From assembly GCA_945873105.1 (NCBI GenBank), contig CAMCBW010000004.1:84666-148665 (forward strand): 64,000 bases of DNA, in the 5' to 3' direction. Origin of the DNA: Tangfeifania diversioriginum (lineage in GTDB: Bacteria > Bacteroidota > Bacteroidia > Bacteroidales > Prolixibacteraceae). Within the stretch, counting starts at the first letter, position 1. Every line of letters begins with the position of its first letter. Below are positions 27,131-37,284 of the stretch, piece after piece. The position numbers and the translations under genes are program-made. Below the pieces are notes generated by a model. The model was not told where the DNA came from. It searched no databases and was given only the letters and a program-made list of their open reading frames with translations.

Positions 27131-27142
27131 AAGGAAATTATA

Positions 27143-30100
27143 ATGATAAACAAATTGGGGAAAATTACTGCATTACTGCTTTTTACAAGTTTATTTAATC
27201 TTGTTTATGGTCAGGGTGTGCAGTTCAAGAGGGATATGGCGCCTGCCGAATCCTTTTTAAAACCCCAGGAAAAACCTTTTAGGGATGAAATCTGCATAAA
27301 TGGATACTGGGAATTCCAACCGGTGAAAGTACCTGGCGATTGGAAAAAAGATACCGGAGTGCCACCGGAGCTTTCTTTACCTGCAGTCAACAAATGGGAA
27401 AAAGTCTTTGTAAAGATTCCTTCTCCCTGGAATGTTAATGCTATCGGACACGATAAAACCGGACAGGGGATGGATTCACGAACCTATCCAGGATATCCTG
27501 AAAGCTGGAATGGTGTTAAAATGGGCTGGTTACGCAAAAAAGTCAACATTCCTGTCTCCTGGAAAGGGAAAAGCGTTTCTCTTCGGTTACAAGCCGTGGC
27601 GGGTGACTGTCGCATCATTCTTAACAACAAAGAGGTTACCCGGCAATTTGATAATGCCTTACCTGCTGAGTATGATATTACTTCCTCCATCTTGTGGGGA
27701 GAAGAGAATGAAATACTATTGGGGATACGTGATGCAAAATTGAGTAACGAAAAAGGGAAATATGGATCAATAACCTATCCATCAGGTAGTTTTTGGTTAA
27801 TGGATGCAATAGGTGTCTGGCAGGACGTATTTCTTTTGGCAAAACCCAATATTAATATCACGGATATTTTCTTTCAACCGTCACTTAAAGAAGATCTCTT
27901 ATATGCTGATGTTGAATTAGTTAATAAGTCCGATCAAAAACAGGAGGTTCAAATTCAACTCCCTGTTTATGAATGGAAAAATAAGACTGACCTTTCAGTA
28001 AGCAATGTGCTGCTTGCACCTGAAATTTCGTGGATACTCGGTGAAGAGACACTGAGATTTCCCTCCCAAAATGTTGTACTGGAGCCGGGGCAAAAAAAGA
28101 CAGTCAAGTTAAAAACGGAAGTAAAGGGAAGGTTAAAGAGATGGGAAGTATGGAGCCGCGGTAAACCTAACCTTTATGCCGGAATTGCTGAACTTGTTTC
28201 AGGGAAAACTGTAATCGATAAAAGTTACCAACGATTTGGCTGGAGAGAAGTTAAACTGGAAAATGGGGATTTTATTTTGAATGGGAAGCGGTTGGAACTA
28301 TTGCATGAAGGATGGCATTTTACAGGCATTCCTGCCATGACAAGGCGTTATGCCTGGGCTTGGTACTCCCTTTCAAAGGATGCTCACGTCAATTTGGTCA
28401 GGCCTCATGCTATGCCTTACCCCGGATTCTTCTACGATATGGCAGACGAAATGGGGATGTTGCTGATGGATGAAAGTGGAATATTTGGCAGTCATTGTAA
28501 TTTCAATTACGAATCAGAAGAGTTTTGGAAAAGAAACAAAAAGCATATCGAAAGTTTGGTGCTCCGCGATCGAAATCACCCTGCTGTAATGGGTTGGAGC
28601 GTTTCCAATGAGATTCGCTGCGTGTTAAGCTGGCAGGCAAAGAATGATCCGGATTTTCAACAAAAGATCTACGATAAGATATTTGACCTCACTAAGATAG
28701 CCCGGAGCCTGGATCCAACCAGAGATTGGGTGCAAAGTGATGGTGATAAGGATTTGGATGGCAGGCTAAATGTTTTTACCATTCATACCGGCGAAAAAGT
28801 AAAGGATACGGTCCCACCAAATAAAGTGTGGGGGGTAACCGAAGGGGGAAGCTCCTATTATGGGAAGGCCGGCTATTACGAAAAATTTGTGGGTGACAGG
28901 GCATACCGCAGTTTTAGCGATCGAATGGATGGATTGGCTATTGAAGACTATAACCTTGTGAAGACATTGAGAAATGAAGGTGCCGATATAAGTAACGTTT
29001 GGAATTTGGTTTGGCATGGACTAAAACCATTGCCCCTCGGATTAAAAAATGAAGATGAAAAAGTTTTGAAGTTGACTGATGGTGTTTTCTTTGGACCTTA
29101 TGTTGAAGGAAAACCAGGTATTCAACCTGAACGCATTGCTCCATTCTCATTGACGGTGAATCCTGGATATGATCCTTCACTTCCATTGTATAATCCCTAT
29201 CCGCTCTTTACTGCCATGCAGTCGGCGATGAACCCTGACGGGCCTAAGCCATGCAAATGGGATCGCACCGATAAGCAAATTTCATTGCCAAAAGCTCCTG
29301 AAATTAGCCATCCGATTGATCAGGTTTCATTTATCGGAGATAAGAATGGGCGTATCTATTCAAACCTGAAATCAATAGGCATTCCTTTTTCCGAATCAGA
29401 CAAACCCGTCTGGTTCCTTATCATAGATCCTAATTCTGTGGATGTAAGATCGGTCAATGAAACCCAAAAGACTGCCAATAATGTGGTGGCGAATGGTGGT
29501 ATCGTTCTTTTGGTAGGAATAAGTGAAGCAAATGAAGCGGTTGCTAATCAAATATTACCAGTCAAATTGAACTGTATAGCAGATAAGGCATCTTCTTTAA
29601 TTCCAAATGTGAATGATCCGAGAGCCGCATCCATTTCATATAAAGAACTCTATTTTGCTGAGAATTCAGTCAATAAAATTATATGTAATTACTCTCTTGC
29701 GGGTGATTTTACTGAAATGGGAAATTCGCTGTTTTTCCGGAACAATACCGAGTGGTTGCGGTGGTTAAGCGGTGGCGAATATTCAAAAACCATCAGTGTA
29801 TATCGTTCAGAGCTTGATAACAAACAAACCCCTGTTTTCGTCGAGTTCAAAAAAGGCGGTGGCAGATATATGGCATCAACCATTGAACTCGATAATATTA
29901 GCTCAGCGCATATCGATATGTATAGTAAGTTGTTCAAAAACATAGGCCTTAAACTGAATAAAAGTGAGGAATTAACAGTTTCGGCTTTCAACGGGAATGT
30001 GTTGGTACGCGCGTTATCGTTGGGCCGTTTTGGAAGTAATGATTTGACCCAGGCAATGTCAACCAAATTTATTCAGGAAGGAATGGTAATCCCGAAAAAT

Positions 30101-30544
30101 AACGACAGCCGTGGTGATCAGCAATGGAAAATGGCAGTAAACAACGATGACCGGTTTATTTTCAAGAATTTACAACAAAGTGGTCCGGAGAATGTTTTTG
30201 CCTGCTATTTTAGTTTTTGGGTCTTTTGTCCGATTGACCTTAGTGATCTTTTAAATTCGGGTCCCGACTTGCCTCAAATAAACCTGCAACTTTTCATTTC
30301 AGATATCGGGAGAATGTATCTCAATGGGAAATTACTTCAACCAATAAATTCAGAACCTGTTGATTACCGCACGAAGCTGACTTACTCAAAAGTCCCGTTT
30401 AATCAGGGATGGAATCATTTTCTTATTAAAGTGGCAACCGATTCATTTCATCAGCCTGATCAGGGGACTCTTGCTGTGAATATGGATTGCTCAGATAAAA
30501 ATTTTCTCGGGCGACTTGAAACAGCTATACAAAAACCGGAATAA
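27143..30544 (+). CDS. GH2-family beta-glycosidase, large
   Basis: 1133 residues with a signal peptide ending YGQGV. GH2 order: a sugar-binding domain (NGYWEFQP; SLRLQAVAGDCRIILNNKEV, about 50-220), an immunoglobulin-like sandwich (about 235-370), and a TIM barrel with HPAVMGWSVSNEIR (acid/base Glu490) and a VWGVTEGGS segment whose Glu567 is the likely nucleophile. The C-terminal 450 residues hold extra domains, including a segment resembling glutamine-amidotransferase/beta-galactosidase trimerisation folds and a final jelly-roll (NLQLFISDIGRMYLNGKLL). Activity could be beta-galactosidase, beta-mannosidase or beta-glucuronidase; the residues seen do not decide. Confidence 0.9.
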   Translation: MINKLGKITALLLFTSLFNLVYGQGVQFKRDMAPAESFLKPQEKPFRDEICINGYWEFQPVKVPGDWKKDTGVPPELSLPAVNKWEKVFVKIPSPWNVNAIGHDKTGQGMDSRTYPGYPESWNGVKMGWLRKKVNIPVSWKGKSVSLRLQAVAGDCRIILNNKEVTRQFDNALPAEYDITSSILWGEENEILLGIRDAKLSNEKGKYGSITYPSGSFWLMDAIGVWQDVFLLAKPNINITDIFFQPSLKEDLLYADVELVNKSDQKQEVQIQLPVYEWKNKTDLSVSNVLLAPEISWILGEETLRFPSQNVVLEPGQKKTVKLKTEVKGRLKRWEVWSRGKPNLYAGIAELVSGKTVIDKSYQRFGWREVKLENGDFILNGKRLELLHEGWHFTGIPAMTRRYAWAWYSLSKDAHVNLVRPHAMPYPGFFYDMADEMGMLLMDESGIFGSHCNFNYESEEFWKRNKKHIESLVLRDRNHPAVMGWSVSNEIRCVLSWQAKNDPDFQQKIYDKIFDLTKIARSLDPTRDWVQSDGDKDLDGRLNVFTIHTGEKVKDTVPPNKVWGVTEGGSSYYGKAGYYEKFVGDRAYRSFSDRMDGLAIEDYNLVKTLRNEGADISNVWNLVWHGLKPLPLGLKNEDEKVLKLTDGVFFGPYVEGKPGIQPERIAPFSLTVNPGYDPSLPLYNPYPLFTAMQSAMNPDGPKPCKWDRTDKQISLPKAPEISHPIDQVSFIGDKNGRIYSNLKSIGIPFSESDKPVWFLIIDPNSVDVRSVNETQKTANNVVANGGIVLLVGISEANEAVANQILPVKLNCIADKASSLIPNVNDPRAASISYKELYFAENSVNKIICNYSLAGDFTEMGNSLFFRNNTEWLRWLSGGEYSKTISVYRSELDNKQTPVFVEFKKGGGRYMASTIELDNISSAHIDMYSKLFKNIGLKLNKSEELTVSAFNGNVLVRALSLGRFGSNDLTQAMSTKFIQEGMVIPKNNDSRGDQQWKMAVNNDDRFIFKNLQQSGPENVFACYFSFWVFCPIDLSDLLNSGPDLPQINLQLFISDIGRMYLNGKLLQPINSEPVDYRTKLTYSKVPFNQGWNHFLIKVATDSFHQPDQGTLAVNMDCSDKNFLGRLETAIQKPE

Positions 30545-30562
30545 ATATTTTGCTTAATTCAT

Positions 30563-30823
30563 ATGAAAAGTCTCATATATTCTAATCTATTGCTGTTGGG
30601 AGCTTTAAGTTCACAGAGTATAACTTCTTTCTCCCAAAAATCGACTCATCCTGACGTGATCATCCTTTTTGGGGATCAGCATAATGCCAGTGTATCAACT
30701 AAAGATTTGCCTCTTGTGCTTGCTCATCTTCGTGAGATTATAAAAGGTTTTTGGTGTGCAGGATTGGCAAAAGAAAAAGAGCATCTCCAAAATACAAGTT
30801 TTTTAAAAATTGCAAATAAATAG
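30563..30823 (+). pseudogene. Remnant of an S1 sulfatase with internal deletion
   Basis: An 86-residue frame. It has a good signal peptide and HPDVIILFGDQHNASV, the exact beginning of a sulfatase (compare KPNVILLFADQHSKAVMG in the gene at 56115). The next residues are DLPLVLAHLREIIKGF, which look like the end of a sulfatase (a helix after the last strand, as in family members ending HRxxLxxW). The catalytic Cys motif and the whole core are missing. An in-frame deletion joining both ends is the simplest reading; a random fusion is the alternative. It lies 18 bases after the GH2 gene and five bases before an intact sulfatase. Confidence 0.6.
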
Positions 30824-30828
30824 CGTAT

Positions 30829-32589
30829 ATGAAATATTTATTGTCAGGTTTCATTGCTTCATCGTTACTCATGGTAACATATATGAAGGCAGAAAGTAAA
30901 ATTGCCAAACCCAATATAATCATCGTTTTATCTGATGATCAGGGGTACGGTGACTTTTCCTGTCATGGAAATCCAGTATTGAAGACCCCGGCATTGGACA
31001 AATTTTACTCGGAAAGTATACGCTTTGGTAATTTTCATGTTGCCCCTGTATGTTCCCCAACGAGGGGCCAGTTATTGACAGGCCTTGATGCAATGCATAA
31101 TAAAGCATGCATGGTGCCTTCCGGCCGGAACATTATGCGTCGGGACATCACCACCATGCCTGAGGTTTTCCGGCAGAATGGTTACCAGACCGGTATTTTC
31201 GGGAAGTGGCATTTGGGTGATCATTACCCCGATCGTCCGATGGATCGCGGTTTTCAAAAGTGTATCTGGTTTAAAGGCTGGGGACTTCCTTCAGAAATTG
31301 AATATGATAATGACTATTACAACACACGCTATTTAGACAGTATTGAGACCAGGTTCTCAGGTAAATACTGTACAAATCTATGGTTTGATGAAGCCAAAAA
31401 ATGGATGGGTGAGATGGTAGATCAGAAGAAGCCTTTCTTTACTTACCTGGCACTCAATACTCCTCACGGACCTTTTGACTCGCCGGCTGATGACCGGGAA
31501 TTTTATCTAAAACAAGGCCTTGACCAGAATACCGCATCCTTCTTTGGTATGATCCGGAATATTGACCAAAATATGGAGCAATTGGATAACTGGCTCGAAA
31601 AGAAAAATATAAAGGATAATACGCTCATTATTTTCATGAATGACAATGGAGGCACAGGTGGTGTCCGTGTTTTTAATGGAGGGATGAAAGGAGCCAAAGG
31701 AAGTAATGACGAAGGCGGACATCGCGCTGTTTGTTTTATCCGGTATCCTGGAGGTCATTTCGGAAAACCACGTACGGTTGATTATCCATCTGAAATTCAG
31801 GATCTTCTTCCAACATTTGTTGATTTGTTTGGTCTGAAGACCAATGCAAAATTTGATGGAGAAAGCCTGAAACCAATGCTAACCCAGGAAAACAAAAAAT
31901 TCAGCGACCGGATGTTTGTGGTTCAATACGGAGGAAGGATAAAACCGCAAAAATATTATAGTTGTGTAGTATGGGATTCCTGGCGTTTGGTGGAAAATAC
32001 AGGGCTTTTTGATTTGAGCAATGATCCTGGGCAGAAAGTGAATGTCGCTGACAAATATCCTGAGATACTTCACAAAATGCAGGATCACTACGAAAACTGG
32101 TGGAAATCGGTCGCTCCCGGGGTGGAGGAGGTTATTCCCTTGTTCGTCGGTTCTGACAAAGAAAATCCGATTATGCTGACTTCAAACAACTGGATTGGTG
32201 TTGACGTTGACAATCGTACTGTGGTTGCAAATGCAGCCGGCACACCCCGGGGAGGACCTATTCACATCGAAGTCCAGGAAAGCGGGAAATACAAAATTGA
32301 GATAAGCCGCTGGCCATTCCATTTGAACCGAAAATTAAATATCGCCGGTCCTGAAAAAAATTATGCAGGGAATATTCTTCCGGTTGGCAAAGCCCTGCCG
32401 ATAGAATCTGGTTGCTTTTCATTGAATAATTCAGACCCTATGGTCGTTCGTAGTTCAACTGATGCGACAAACCTGAACTTTGAAATAGAGCTGATGAAAG
32501 GTCATAACAGCATTCAGTCCTGGTTCCGTGATGCAAGCGGGAATGACCTTTGTGGGGCCTATTATGTGAGATTGCAACAACTGTTTTGA
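30829..32589 (+). CDS. Secreted S1-family sulfatase with C-terminal extension
   Basis: 586 residues, signal peptide about 1-21. Motifs: LSDDQGYGDFSCHG (Asp36-Asp37), CSPTR with Cys75 followed by GQLLTG, FGKWHLGDHYPDRPMDRGF, and DNGGTGGVRVFNGGMKGAKGS. The catalytic part ends near residue 430. The last 150 residues (HIEVQESGKYKIEISRWPFHL onward) form a predicted beta-rich extension, similar in style to that of the sulfatase at 58247 and possibly carbohydrate-binding. It follows the sulfatase remnant after five bases. Sulfate ester position unknown; action in the periplasm expected because there is neither a lipobox nor a T9SS domain. Confidence 0.93.
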   Translation: MKYLLSGFIASSLLMVTYMKAESKIAKPNIIIVLSDDQGYGDFSCHGNPVLKTPALDKFYSESIRFGNFHVAPVCSPTRGQLLTGLDAMHNKACMVPSGRNIMRRDITTMPEVFRQNGYQTGIFGKWHLGDHYPDRPMDRGFQKCIWFKGWGLPSEIEYDNDYYNTRYLDSIETRFSGKYCTNLWFDEAKKWMGEMVDQKKPFFTYLALNTPHGPFDSPADDREFYLKQGLDQNTASFFGMIRNIDQNMEQLDNWLEKKNIKDNTLIIFMNDNGGTGGVRVFNGGMKGAKGSNDEGGHRAVCFIRYPGGHFGKPRTVDYPSEIQDLLPTFVDLFGLKTNAKFDGESLKPMLTQENKKFSDRMFVVQYGGRIKPQKYYSCVVWDSWRLVENTGLFDLSNDPGQKVNVADKYPEILHKMQDHYENWWKSVAPGVEEVIPLFVGSDKENPIMLTSNNWIGVDVDNRTVVANAAGTPRGGPIHIEVQESGKYKIEISRWPFHLNRKLNIAGPEKNYAGNILPVGKALPIESGCFSLNNSDPMVVRSSTDATNLNFEIELMKGHNSIQSWFRDASGNDLCGAYYVRLQQLF

Positions 32590-32731
32590 TTTTGAAAATA
32601 GTTTTGATTCTGGAATGTGGTAAGCTCTCAATGTGGGTAAACTTCTTCAGACGAAACTAACAAGAGAATGTCTTCTAAAACAAACAAGTGGTTAATCTGA
32701 TTTATGACTTTTTTGATAAAATATTCTGGTT

Positions 32732-34612
32732 ATGAAGTATAGTTCAAAGACAAATTTTCTTCCCGGCATTCAATCCGGACTTATCGCAATAAGTTTCTTA
32801 CTGCTGAATAACAGCCTGGCAGCAATAGAGCAGAAGAAACCCAACCTGTTGTTTATTATGACCGACCAACAACGGTTTGATGCCCTAAGTCTTGCCGGGA
32901 ATAAAGTATTGAAGACGCCTAACCTCGACAGGCTGGCAAAGCAGGGAGCCTGGTTTCGGAATGCCTACACGCAGTGTGCGGTATGCGCTCCAACCCGTGC
33001 CTCCATTCTGACAGGATGTACCATCGAAAACCATGGGATTCTTACCAATGCATTGGCGACCTCCGGAAAGGAAGCCGGACTAATGGCTATGCCAACTTTC
33101 GATGAATTGCTGAGTAATCATGGATATCATTGTGAATATTATGGTAAATGGCACAGTCCGGAATTCCATGCTGAAGTATATAAGAATCCGGTATTAAAAA
33201 CAATTAGTGGACGTTCGGTATTTGCTCCGGGAGGAATTGACAGGCTTTATTCTGATTATCTGGATCCGGTATTTCCTAAAGAAACCCTTAAGCCGGGAGA
33301 ATTATACGACACTTACACCAAAAGGCCCTACCTCATGAATCCACTGGACAAGCGCTATGGCATGACCGATGCGCAGGTTCAGCAGTCAAATATTGTTTAT
33401 TCCCAGCCCGATCTTCATGGCGTATTGGCGACCCCGGCCGAACATTCATTTACAGCTTTCCAGGCAAAGCAGACCATCGAGGCACTCGAGAGGAACAGAA
33501 ACAACACTTTCAGCATCACCTGCTCGTTCCATTATCCCCATGCGCCTATGCTTCCGGTAAAACCCTATTCTGATATGTATTCCTTTAAGGACATGACGGT
33601 GCCGGCAAGTATCGCAGATCCAATGCAGAATTCGCCTTACCGGACGCAAAACGGCCGGCTCAATAATCCGGAATATGCCGATCCGGAGAAAATTAAATAC
33701 ATGATTGCTGATTATTATGCATTGGTAACCGAAATTGATGACTGGGTTGGAAAGATCCTGGATAAACTTGCTGTACTCGGACTGGAAAATAATACCCTGG
33801 TTATTTTCACCAGCGATCACGGCGAAATGCTGGGAGCACATGGGATGCGCGAGAAAAATATATTCTACGAAGAATCGGCACATATTCCGCTGATGATCAG
33901 GTTCCCCGGAAAAATTAAGCCTGCAACAACTGTGGAGGATTACCTGTCAAACATGAATTTGTTTGCTACCATCTTCGATTATTTACAACTGCCCGAATAT
34001 CCTTCTGATAGCAAAAGTCTGCGCGGAATGATTGAAGCCACCGACCAAAACATGGGCAAATATGTAGTTACAGAATGGTTGTACAATGAAGACAAGCAAC
34101 CAGCCTACATGGTTTTGAAGGATAACTGGAAGCTGTTTATCCCCTATTCTGCAGAATCAAATGTGATCAATGCCCTGTATGATTTGAAGGAAGATCCGCA
34201 CGAAATGTACAATCTAATTGGCAATAATCCCGAACGAAAAAAATACGAGGCCAAAGCAACGGAATTGCGGGAAGATATACTTACCTGGTTGAAGGAACAT
34301 AAATCCAGTCATTATGAAGGGGTAAAATCCCGCGATCTGATGAAGGCTGATTTAAGTACCGGAAGCAACCAAATTCCTTTTAAACAGTTTCGAATATTTC
34401 CCAATCCTACGACCGGACAAGTGACACTGGATAGCTATACCTCGCAAATTCATGGGATTGCTATCTACAATCTGAATGGTCAAAAAATTTACTCCAACAA
34501 TCGACCATTTATTGGAATGCAAACCATTGACTTGCCCTCTAAGTCAGGCTTATGTCTGATTCAATTGACAGGTGAATATCCATTTTTGGCACAAAAAATA
34601 ATGGTGCAATAA
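32732..34612 (+). CDS. Extracellular S1-family sulfatase with T9SS sorting domain
   Basis: 626 residues, signal peptide about 1-31. Sulfatase motifs: IMTDQQRFDALS (Asp45), CAPTR with Cys85 followed by ASILTG, YYGKWHSPEFHAE, and TSDHGEMLGAHGMR with EESAHIPLMIRFPGK. The DQQ form and the C-terminal WLYNEDKQPAYMVLKDNWKLF place it in the choline-sulfatase/N-sulfoglucosamine-like branch of S1. Residues 553-626 (starting FRIFPNPTTG, ending AQKIMVQ) are a type A T9SS C-terminal sorting domain, so it is exported and attached to the cell surface or released. It resembles the sulfatase at 42464, which lacks this domain. The 142-base gap before it shows no clear element. Confidence 0.93.
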   Translation: MKYSSKTNFLPGIQSGLIAISFLLLNNSLAAIEQKKPNLLFIMTDQQRFDALSLAGNKVLKTPNLDRLAKQGAWFRNAYTQCAVCAPTRASILTGCTIENHGILTNALATSGKEAGLMAMPTFDELLSNHGYHCEYYGKWHSPEFHAEVYKNPVLKTISGRSVFAPGGIDRLYSDYLDPVFPKETLKPGELYDTYTKRPYLMNPLDKRYGMTDAQVQQSNIVYSQPDLHGVLATPAEHSFTAFQAKQTIEALERNRNNTFSITCSFHYPHAPMLPVKPYSDMYSFKDMTVPASIADPMQNSPYRTQNGRLNNPEYADPEKIKYMIADYYALVTEIDDWVGKILDKLAVLGLENNTLVIFTSDHGEMLGAHGMREKNIFYEESAHIPLMIRFPGKIKPATTVEDYLSNMNLFATIFDYLQLPEYPSDSKSLRGMIEATDQNMGKYVVTEWLYNEDKQPAYMVLKDNWKLFIPYSAESNVINALYDLKEDPHEMYNLIGNNPERKKYEAKATELREDILTWLKEHKSSHYEGVKSRDLMKADLSTGSNQIPFKQFRIFPNPTTGQVTLDSYTSQIHGIAIYNLNGQKIYSNNRPFIGMQTIDLPSKSGLCLIQLTGEYPFLAQKIMVQ

Positions 34613-34676
34613 CGAAGTACCAACTAAATGACCACAATCTTATATGAAATTGCAGAAAATTATAGGATATGAATCC

Positions 34677-37271
34677 ATGAAAATCAAGACTTGTTTGCTA
34701 ATGATGTTAGTATGCTTCGCCAAGGGATTGGATGCGGCAACTCCTGTTGCATCGCTGTTAATGTCGGACCCTGCCGTATCCAACAAACTGACTCATTTCA
34801 CAGTAACAGATCCAACCAACGAGCCCTATACCATTCAAACCACGAAAGATGGGGTCCAATGCCGCCAAATACCGGAAAAAAAATATGGCTATTTCAATGT
34901 GGACGATGCAACCATCCCATCTACAGCGAACAATCTGCTCTTTTTCATCACTTTCTTTGACGAGGGAACCAGTAGTATCAGTTTGCAATACAATGCCAAC
35001 GACGGGAACAATTACAAGCCGGCCTCCTTTCCCAGGACTGGAACCAACACCTGGATTACTGTAACTGTTGCCATTGCCAACGCCTCCTTCAGGAATGCCC
35101 AAAACAACAAATGCGATTTTCGCATCAGCGGCAGTGGGAACATCTATCTGAAAGAAATTGCGATTGCTTTGGGAACATTGAATCCGGAAAGTGAGCCGGT
35201 CCCCAGTGTTGCAGCAAGTGCCTATTCAGAGTTTACTGGAAAATCAGTAGCCGGATACCAGGTTTGGTTTGCGGCTGGAAATGCAACCTCAGGCTGGGTT
35301 CATTGGAGTGGAAATACACCTCCGGCAGCCAACAAGACACATGTGGAGGTTTATCCGGATGTTTCAGAATACCCCGAAACAGAATTGGTTCAAACCGCTT
35401 TGGCCAATTTGGGGAACGGCAGTGCCTCCAAACTTTTTACCTCCTCAAACAAATCGGTGATCGACAAACATTTCCAATGGATGAAAGAGTATGGGATTGA
35501 TGGTGCGGCTATTCAGCGATTCATCGGGAATATTGGTGGTGCCATTACCAGTTCGCCTGGCGCTGCACCGCTCAAAATTAAGCAGGCAGCAGAGGCCACC
35601 GGCCGGATCTTTTACATCTGTTACGACATCTCTTCCACCGGAATGGAAGCCACCTGGGATGATGTCATCAAGTTCGACTGGGTGTACAATGTGGAGCAAA
35701 ACAATCAATTAACCAAATCACCGGCCTATGCCAAAGTCGGCAATAAACCAGTCGTACAAGTCTGGGGTCCGGGTTTTACCGACAAGCACCCAGGAACCGC
35801 GGCAGAGACCATTGCCTTAATCAAGTTTCTGAAATCCAGAGGGTGCTTTGTGATTGGCGGCACTCCATCACGTTGGCGAACAAATGACCGGGATGCAAAA
35901 GGCCCGTCTCAGCCACTTCCGGCCGATCAGGAAAGCTTTGAAAAAGTATACGTAGAGTACGATATGATTTCGCCCTGGATGCCCGGACGTTTCAAAACCA
36001 ATGCCGAGGCCGATGATTTTTTAACCATTTTGTCAGCCGACAAGGCCTATTGCGATGCACGCAGTATCAAATACCTTCCGGTTATTTTTCCGGGATTCGC
36101 CTGGTCGCAATGGAATTCAGGCATTCCAAACCATACTCCGCGAAATGCGGGAGAATTTATGTGGCGCCAGGCTACTAACATCAAAAGTCTGGGCGTAAAC
36201 TCCATGTACTTTGCCATGTTCGATGAGTACGATGAGGGAACCGCCATCATGAAGGCAGCCACCGATTGGAGCATGATCCCAACCGACCAATATTTCCTCA
36301 CTACCAGTGCCGATGGGATTTGGTGCTCCTCCGATTTCCAGCTAAGGTTGGCGGGAGCCGCCATCGAAATGCTAAAAGGCACAAGACCTGCCACAGCCAC
36401 CGTCCCTATCCCCTATTCCAATGGACCGCTCTTCTACCGCAACAGTTTCGAGAAACGGACGACTGCATACAATTACGTGAATGGCGTGGCTCAAAATAAC
36501 GGCACATTCAACATCGATCCCTGTTTTTACAATCCTGCGTTGTTGACAAATTCAAATGTAGTTAATACGGTTTGCGAGATACAGACCACCAATCCAAGAA
36601 GCGGCCTTTATTCCGTCAGAACATCGGGAAGTGTTAACAGCAATGCAGCGGCAACTTATGTATTCAAAACCGCGGCGGTCAAAATCGCCGTCAAACCAAA
36701 CCTGAAACTCTCTTTCTGGAAGAAAACAGAGAACGAACTGGGTCGTTATCTCTACGTCGATCTGATCACCAAAAACGGAAAAACCCTCCGCGACAATGGA
36801 TACAGGGATCAAAATGGCAAGTACATCCTCCAGTCAGCAGGACTTGGGACCACAGCTGCAGGCTGGGAACAGTTTAGCTGTCAGTTTGGAAACGGAACCC
36901 TGGCGGGCGATACCATCACCGGAATTGTCATCGCATACGATCATCCAGGTTCAGGCACATTTTCTGCCTATTTTGATGACTTCCTGGTAGAAGAGGGACA
37001 AGAGATCCCAACTGCCATACCATCTCCGATTGGTAACGATGAAAAGTTTACAGTTTATCCAAATCCCTCCAATGGCCAGTTCAATTTGAAAGTAAACCAA
37101 CCAGGGGAATATCAGTTGGCAGTACATGACTCTTTCGGCAAACTGTTGATGAACAGAAAATCAGTCCAGACTTTCGAAAAGATAGACCTGACCGGCTATT
37201 CAGCAGGAATTTATATACTAAGCATCATTTCCGACAGGAATAATTATGTACAAAAACTTGTCAAGCAATAA
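34677..37271 (+). CDS. Extracellular GH99-like enzyme with N- and C-terminal accessory domains and T9SS sorting domain (paralog 3)
   Basis: 864 residues from ATG 34677, chosen over the in-frame ATG at 34644 because it gives a clean signal peptide (about 1-21). Order: a beta-sandwich, CBM-like (about 25-170); a GH99-like barrel (about 185-585) with KSVAGYQVWFAAG, HFQWMKEYGIDGAAIQRF and FDEYDEGTAIM, catalytic pair Glu517 and Glu520; a second CBM-like sandwich (about 600-780); and a T9SS domain (791-864; starts FTVYPNPSNG, ends VQKLVKQ). Predicted to attack polymeric alpha-mannan outside the cell, before import. It directly follows the T9SS sulfatase (64-base gap), so the two may act on the same polymer. 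It is the largest and most divergent of the four paralogs. Confidence 0.88.
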   Translation: MKIKTCLLMMLVCFAKGLDAATPVASLLMSDPAVSNKLTHFTVTDPTNEPYTIQTTKDGVQCRQIPEKKYGYFNVDDATIPSTANNLLFFITFFDEGTSSISLQYNANDGNNYKPASFPRTGTNTWITVTVAIANASFRNAQNNKCDFRISGSGNIYLKEIAIALGTLNPESEPVPSVAASAYSEFTGKSVAGYQVWFAAGNATSGWVHWSGNTPPAANKTHVEVYPDVSEYPETELVQTALANLGNGSASKLFTSSNKSVIDKHFQWMKEYGIDGAAIQRFIGNIGGAITSSPGAAPLKIKQAAEATGRIFYICYDISSTGMEATWDDVIKFDWVYNVEQNNQLTKSPAYAKVGNKPVVQVWGPGFTDKHPGTAAETIALIKFLKSRGCFVIGGTPSRWRTNDRDAKGPSQPLPADQESFEKVYVEYDMISPWMPGRFKTNAEADDFLTILSADKAYCDARSIKYLPVIFPGFAWSQWNSGIPNHTPRNAGEFMWRQATNIKSLGVNSMYFAMFDEYDEGTAIMKAATDWSMIPTDQYFLTTSADGIWCSSDFQLRLAGAAIEMLKGTRPATATVPIPYSNGPLFYRNSFEKRTTAYNYVNGVAQNNGTFNIDPCFYNPALLTNSNVVNTVCEIQTTNPRSGLYSVRTSGSVNSNAAATYVFKTAAVKIAVKPNLKLSFWKKTENELGRYLYVDLITKNGKTLRDNGYRDQNGKYILQSAGLGTTAAGWEQFSCQFGNGTLAGDTITGIVIAYDHPGSGTFSAYFDDFLVEEGQEIPTAIPSPIGNDEKFTVYPNPSNGQFNLKVNQPGEYQLAVHDSFGKLLMNRKSVQTFEKIDLTGYSAGIYILSIISDRNNYVQKLVKQ

Positions 37272-37284
37272 GATAAATGTGAAT

